From: Clostridium sp. C105KSO13
GTDB lineage: Bacteria > Bacillota > Clostridia > Lachnospirales > Lachnospiraceae
Reading direction: 5' to 3'
DNA: 34,829 nucleotides
NCBI RefSeq assembly: GCF_001517425.1
Contig: NZ_FBWL01000144.1
Location: 1-34,829 of the forward strand
Within the stretch, counting starts at the first letter, position 1. Every line of letters starts with the position of its first letter. The translations under genes were made by a program, and so were the position numbers. This document shows positions 31,871 through 34,829 of the stretch, one piece after another. The notes below the pieces were generated by a model, which searched no databases, was not told the origin of the DNA, and was given only the letters and a program-made list of their open reading frames with translations.

Positions 31871-34396
31871 TTGAAAATGAGAATGAAACCATTTTTAAAG
31901 AAATGTCTGACATTGCTGCTGACACTGACCGCAGTGCTTTCCGTGCTTCCGGCAAAGCTTACCATGGCAGTTTCCGAAAGAGCTACCATCACTTTTGATT
32001 ATTGCTACGACGGAGCCGGAAATACCATGCATTATCAAAAGACGTATTCCCATAACGGGCGTACCTGTGCCTATGCAGGGGAAGCCATTACCCGGATTTA
32101 TGCAGATGGAGAGAATGCTTACTGCATCCGACCGGGGATGCCCTTAAACACAGGAGATGTTTTACAGAAAGATGCATCTGCCCTGTGGAAGGGACTATCC
32201 CAGCAACAACGCGATACAACAAATCTTGTATTACTTTATGGAGCCCAGGGCAGTATGGCCAGCCTTTCCGGTACGGAAAGCGAAAAGGTTCTTGCTACAT
32301 CACTTCTGATATGGGAAGTGACAACAGGATGCCGCAAAGCAGTGGCGCCTTATGACAGAACAGACAGCAAGTTCTATGAGGGTATGTGTGCAGACGGTGC
32401 CAACAGTCAGGTGGCGAAAAACTATAACCAGATCGTGACATCCATGAAGAATCATAAAGCCATACCAAGCTTTGCTTCTGTCAGCAAAGACAGTGCAGCA
32501 AAGCAGATGAAATGGGATGGAAAAAATCATGTTTTGAAGATACAGGATGAGAATAAGATACTTTCCAAATTTAACTTCATCTCATCCAACAGTGATGTAA
32601 AAGTAAGTGCATCAGGAAATACACTGACAGTTACTTCTGCCAAAGCAATAAGCGGACAGGTACAAGTATCCGCAGTAAAGAAAGTACCTGCAGTCAGCAG
32701 CAGTGCAAAACTGGTTGCTTATGGAGATCCTGCCTTACAGGATATTGTGACCGGAGTGGAAAACACAGCAGCTGTAAACGCTTATATGAATGTGGAAACC
32801 CCTTATGGACATCTAAAGATTGTCAAGACTTCTGAAGATGGTATCGTGGAAGGTTTAAAGTTCCACATCACAGGAAACGGTGTGGATCAGACGGTCACCA
32901 CAGGAAAAGGCGGGACAATGAAAGTGGAAAATCTGGTCCCCGGAACCTATACCGTAACAGAGCTTACAGAAAATCGGTATGAAACGCAGAAAGAACAGAA
33001 AGTCACCGTAACAGGAGGGGAAACGACACAGGTTGATTTTTCCAATACACTAAAGCGTGGAAGTCTGAAAGTGACAAAGACTTCTGAGGACGGATTAAAG
33101 GAAGGTGTAAAGTTCCGCTTATATGGGACAGCCTTATCCGGTGAAGCTGTGGATGCCTATGCAGTCACAGACAAGAGCGGTATTGCCACATTTTTAAACA
33201 TTCTGATAGCAGGCACAAAACCCTACACACTGGAGGAAGTGGATACAGCTCTGCGCTACGTGGTTCCCCCATCGCAGCAGGTCGCCATCAACTGGAAGAA
33301 CGTTATCAATGCCACCATGACCAATACTCTGAAAAAGTTTCGCATCCATGCGGTTAAAGCAGATCAGGAAACGGGAAAAGCACAAGGGGACGGCACACTT
33401 TCCGGTGCTGTTTATGGCCTTTATGACAAAGAGACTCTGATCGATACCTATACAACGGATGCTGAAGGAACATTCACAATAAAAGAGTACACTTGCGGGG
33501 ACCACTGGACTATCCGGGAAATCACACCCTCCGAAGGCTATCTCCTGGACGAAACTGTTTATCCGGTGGGTGCAGAGGCAAAGAATTATACGGTGGAGCG
33601 AAATCTTATTTCCAGAGACGTGGCAGAGCAGGTAATAAAAGGACGCATTTCTGTGATCAAGCACACCGATGACGGCAGCACTGCAATCGAGACACCGGAG
33701 GAAGGAGCTGAGTTTCAGGTCTATTTAAAGAATGCAGGCAGTTATGAGAAAGCCAAAGATACGGAAAAAGATCTGCTTGTGTGTGACAGCAATGGCTATG
33801 CCGAAACAAAGGATCTGCCTTATGGAATTTATACCATGCACCAGACAAAGGGCTGGGAGGGGAGTGAAAGAATCGAAGACTTTGATGTTTTTGTCAGTAA
33901 GAACGGAGAAGTATACCGCTTTCTGATCAATAACCGCCCCTTTGAGTCGTATATCAAAGTTGTAAAACAAGATGCTGAAACCGGAAAGACCATTCCTTTA
34001 TCCGGGGCAGGCTTTCAGATTTATGACGAAGCGGGAAATCTTGTGACCATGCAGTACACATATCCGGAAATCACTTTACTGGATACCTTTTATACCGGGG
34101 CGGACGGCTGTCTGGTTACACCGGAATCTCTTTCTTTTGGAAACTATACACTGGTAGAGGTACAGGCACCGAAAGGCTATGTGTTGGATAAAACACCAAT
34201 TCCCTTCCAAGTATCCCAGGACAATTCCAGTAAGGAAAACAGCGTGACTATAGTGACAGTGGAAAAGCAGGATCTGGCGCAGAAAGGAAAAATTGTCCTT
34301 ACAAAAACCGAAGAAGACTTTTCCGGCGTACAGGTATCTGGATATGATGTGGTGTTAGTATATAACTATGGACACGGAAAGTTGAACTTTCTATAA
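31871..34396 (+). pseudogene. Cna-B/SpaA-type surface protein, truncated by an IS insertion
   Basis: The TTG start 31871 follows AAGGAGGAG at 7 bases and opens a signal peptide (KKCLTLLLTLTAVLSVLPAKLTMA). An N-terminal domain resembles thioester adhesins (Cys85 in AYCIRPG) but the usual Gln of the ATQ motif is Ser144 (ATSLLIW). Two Cna-B repeats with KTSEDG starts lie near 315-470, two or three more follow to residue 820. After SG near 34342 the sequence departs from the family and ends at 34396 in IS DNA, so a cell-wall anchor is missing. Such proteins are encoded in conjugative elements and may aid mating contact. Confidence 0.82.
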
Positions 34397-34397
34397 T
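34369..34397 (+). promoter_or_regulatory. Promoter of the IS transposase
   Basis: TGGACA (34369-34374), 17 bp, TATAAT (34392-34397), 22 bases before orfA. The spacer contains the small GAAAGT/ACTTTC hairpin. Confidence 0.55.
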
Positions 34398-34418
34398 ATA
34401 ATAAAGGAGTGTTCAATC

Positions 34419-34697
34419 ATGGCAAAAAATCAAAAATCCTATACCCCAGAATTTAAGCAGCAGATTGTAGATCTGCGTAATAAAGCTGGTAAAGGTATCA
34501 CAGAATTATCTAACGAATATGGCGTTCCAAAAGGCACAATCTCTACCTGGGTAAAACTTCTTTCTCCAGTACAGGTTTCAGAAACAGAAACCATTTCTAT
34601 GAAAGAGTATAAGGCTCTTCAAAAGAAAATGAAGGAACTAGAGATAGAGAATGAAATATTAAAAAAAGCTACCGCCATATTTGCCAAAAATCAATAG
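34419..34697 (+). CDS. IS3-family transposase OrfA
   Basis: This 92-residue protein has a helix-turn-helix (YTPEFKQQIVDL, ISELS-like ITELSNEYGVPKGTISTWV) and a leucine-zipper-like coil (ALQKKMKELEIENEILKKA). It binds the IS ends. AAAGGAG precedes the ATG. The frame overlaps OrfB at A-AAA-AAA (34661-34667), where a -1 slip would make the OrfAB transposase. Confidence 0.93.
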   Translation: MAKNQKSYTPEFKQQIVDLRNKAGKGITELSNEYGVPKGTISTWVKLLSPVQVSETETISMKEYKALQKKMKELEIENEILKKATAIFAKNQ

Positions 34698-34829
34698 CTG
34701 AGTACGTGTCCTTTATCAACAACAATCTTAAATACTACACTGTCAAGCAGATGTGTAAAGCCTTGAAATTCGCGAGAAGCACCTACTATGAGGCTCTGGT
34801 TCGTGTACCTTCAAACAAAGAACAGGAAT
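34658..34829 (+). CDS. IS3-family transposase OrfB, N-terminal part (partial)
   Basis: In the -1 frame after the slippery A7 (34661-34667), OrfB reads SYRHICQKSIAEYVSFI and continues KQMCKALKFARSTYYEAL, a typical start of IS3 OrfB. The frame runs out of the window before the DDE catalytic domain. Translation probably comes from frameshifting of OrfA; no separate ATG is seen. Confidence 0.85.
   Translation, partial: MKKSYRHICQKSIAEYVSFINNNLKYYTVKQMCKALKFARSTYYEALVRVPSNKEQE

Larger units (their letters stand above)
28600..34829 (+). mobile_element. Left part of a putative integrative conjugative element (left edge approximate)
   Basis: After tsf the gene content switches from core genes to a mobile module: small hypothetical, MT-A70 methyltransferase, ParA, ParB and a Cna-B surface protein, all plus strand. 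The same combination occurs in large Tn1549-like/CTn elements of gut Clostridia. No integrase, relaxase or attachment repeat is visible, because the window ends inside the element. Confidence 0.6.
34344..34829 (+). mobile_element. IS3-family insertion sequence (left part, left edge approximate)
   Basis: An orfA/orfB transposase pair with a poly-A slip site identifies the IS3 family. The left end lies near 34344-34355, where the adhesin frame departs from its family. A short hairpin GAAAGT/ACTTTC (34377-34391) next to the promoter sits just inside. The right end is outside the window. Confidence 0.75.

Noticed and set aside
1-34829. CRISPR array or toxin-antitoxin pair
   Set aside because: No regularly spaced repeats were seen, and no paired small genes with the typical sizes and motifs were found.

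Overview
The window looks like chromosome of a Lachnospiraceae-type Clostridia (low to moderate GC Firmicute). The basis is a chorismate mutase-shikimate kinase fusion, a DUF5688-like protein, YtrA-type GntR/ABC genes, AzlCD, GTG/TTG starts with strong AGGAGG sites, and a conjugative-element module of the type common in gut Clostridia. Species cannot be named from the sequence alone. No CRISPR array and no rRNA were seen; there is one tRNA.

Layout. Positions 1-3600: aroK fusion, a YqeG-type HAD phosphatase, efp, a DUF5688-like gene and tRNA-Arg(CCG). Positions 3600-6500: azlC/azlD, converging on a gntR-ABC transporter operon read on the minus strand. Positions 6500-8450 are a scar zone: a composite palindromic repeat, then a decayed iron-type ABC uptake operon (gutted binding protein, permease without its C-terminus, no ATPase) and an orphan reading frame. 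Positions 8540-13420: endonuclease IV (minus), then argS, an AlaX-like editing protein and a CPBP membrane protease as one plus-strand run. Positions 13600-19660: gltB and gltD, the glutamate synthase operon.

Positions 19735-24663 are the most interesting part. This is a compact Tad/type IV pilus-like operon behind a strong promoter. It encodes a TadA/CpaF-like ATPase, one 500-residue protein that looks like TadB and TadC in a single chain, four membrane proteins that all carry Glu7-Tyr8-Gly9 just before a hydrophobic helix (three tiny, not previously obvious as genes), a TadE-like pseudopilin and a protein ending in an InlB/Listeria-Bacteroides-like repeat. The Glu-Tyr-Gly signature resembles the mature start of Flp pilins, but a normal prepilin leader is missing and no prepilin peptidase or secretin is in the window.

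Positions 24700-28580: a secreted NlpC/P60 hydrolase with two promoters, a small VOC protein (minus), then rpsB and tsf. Downstream of the tsf terminator a mobile module begins (about 28600 to the end): a hypothetical gene, an MT-A70 methyltransferase, a frameshifted parA, parB, and a Cna-B/SpaA-type surface protein cut off by an IS3-family insertion that runs out of the window. This looks like the left part of an integrative conjugative element that is decaying: parA is broken by one base and the adhesin by an IS.
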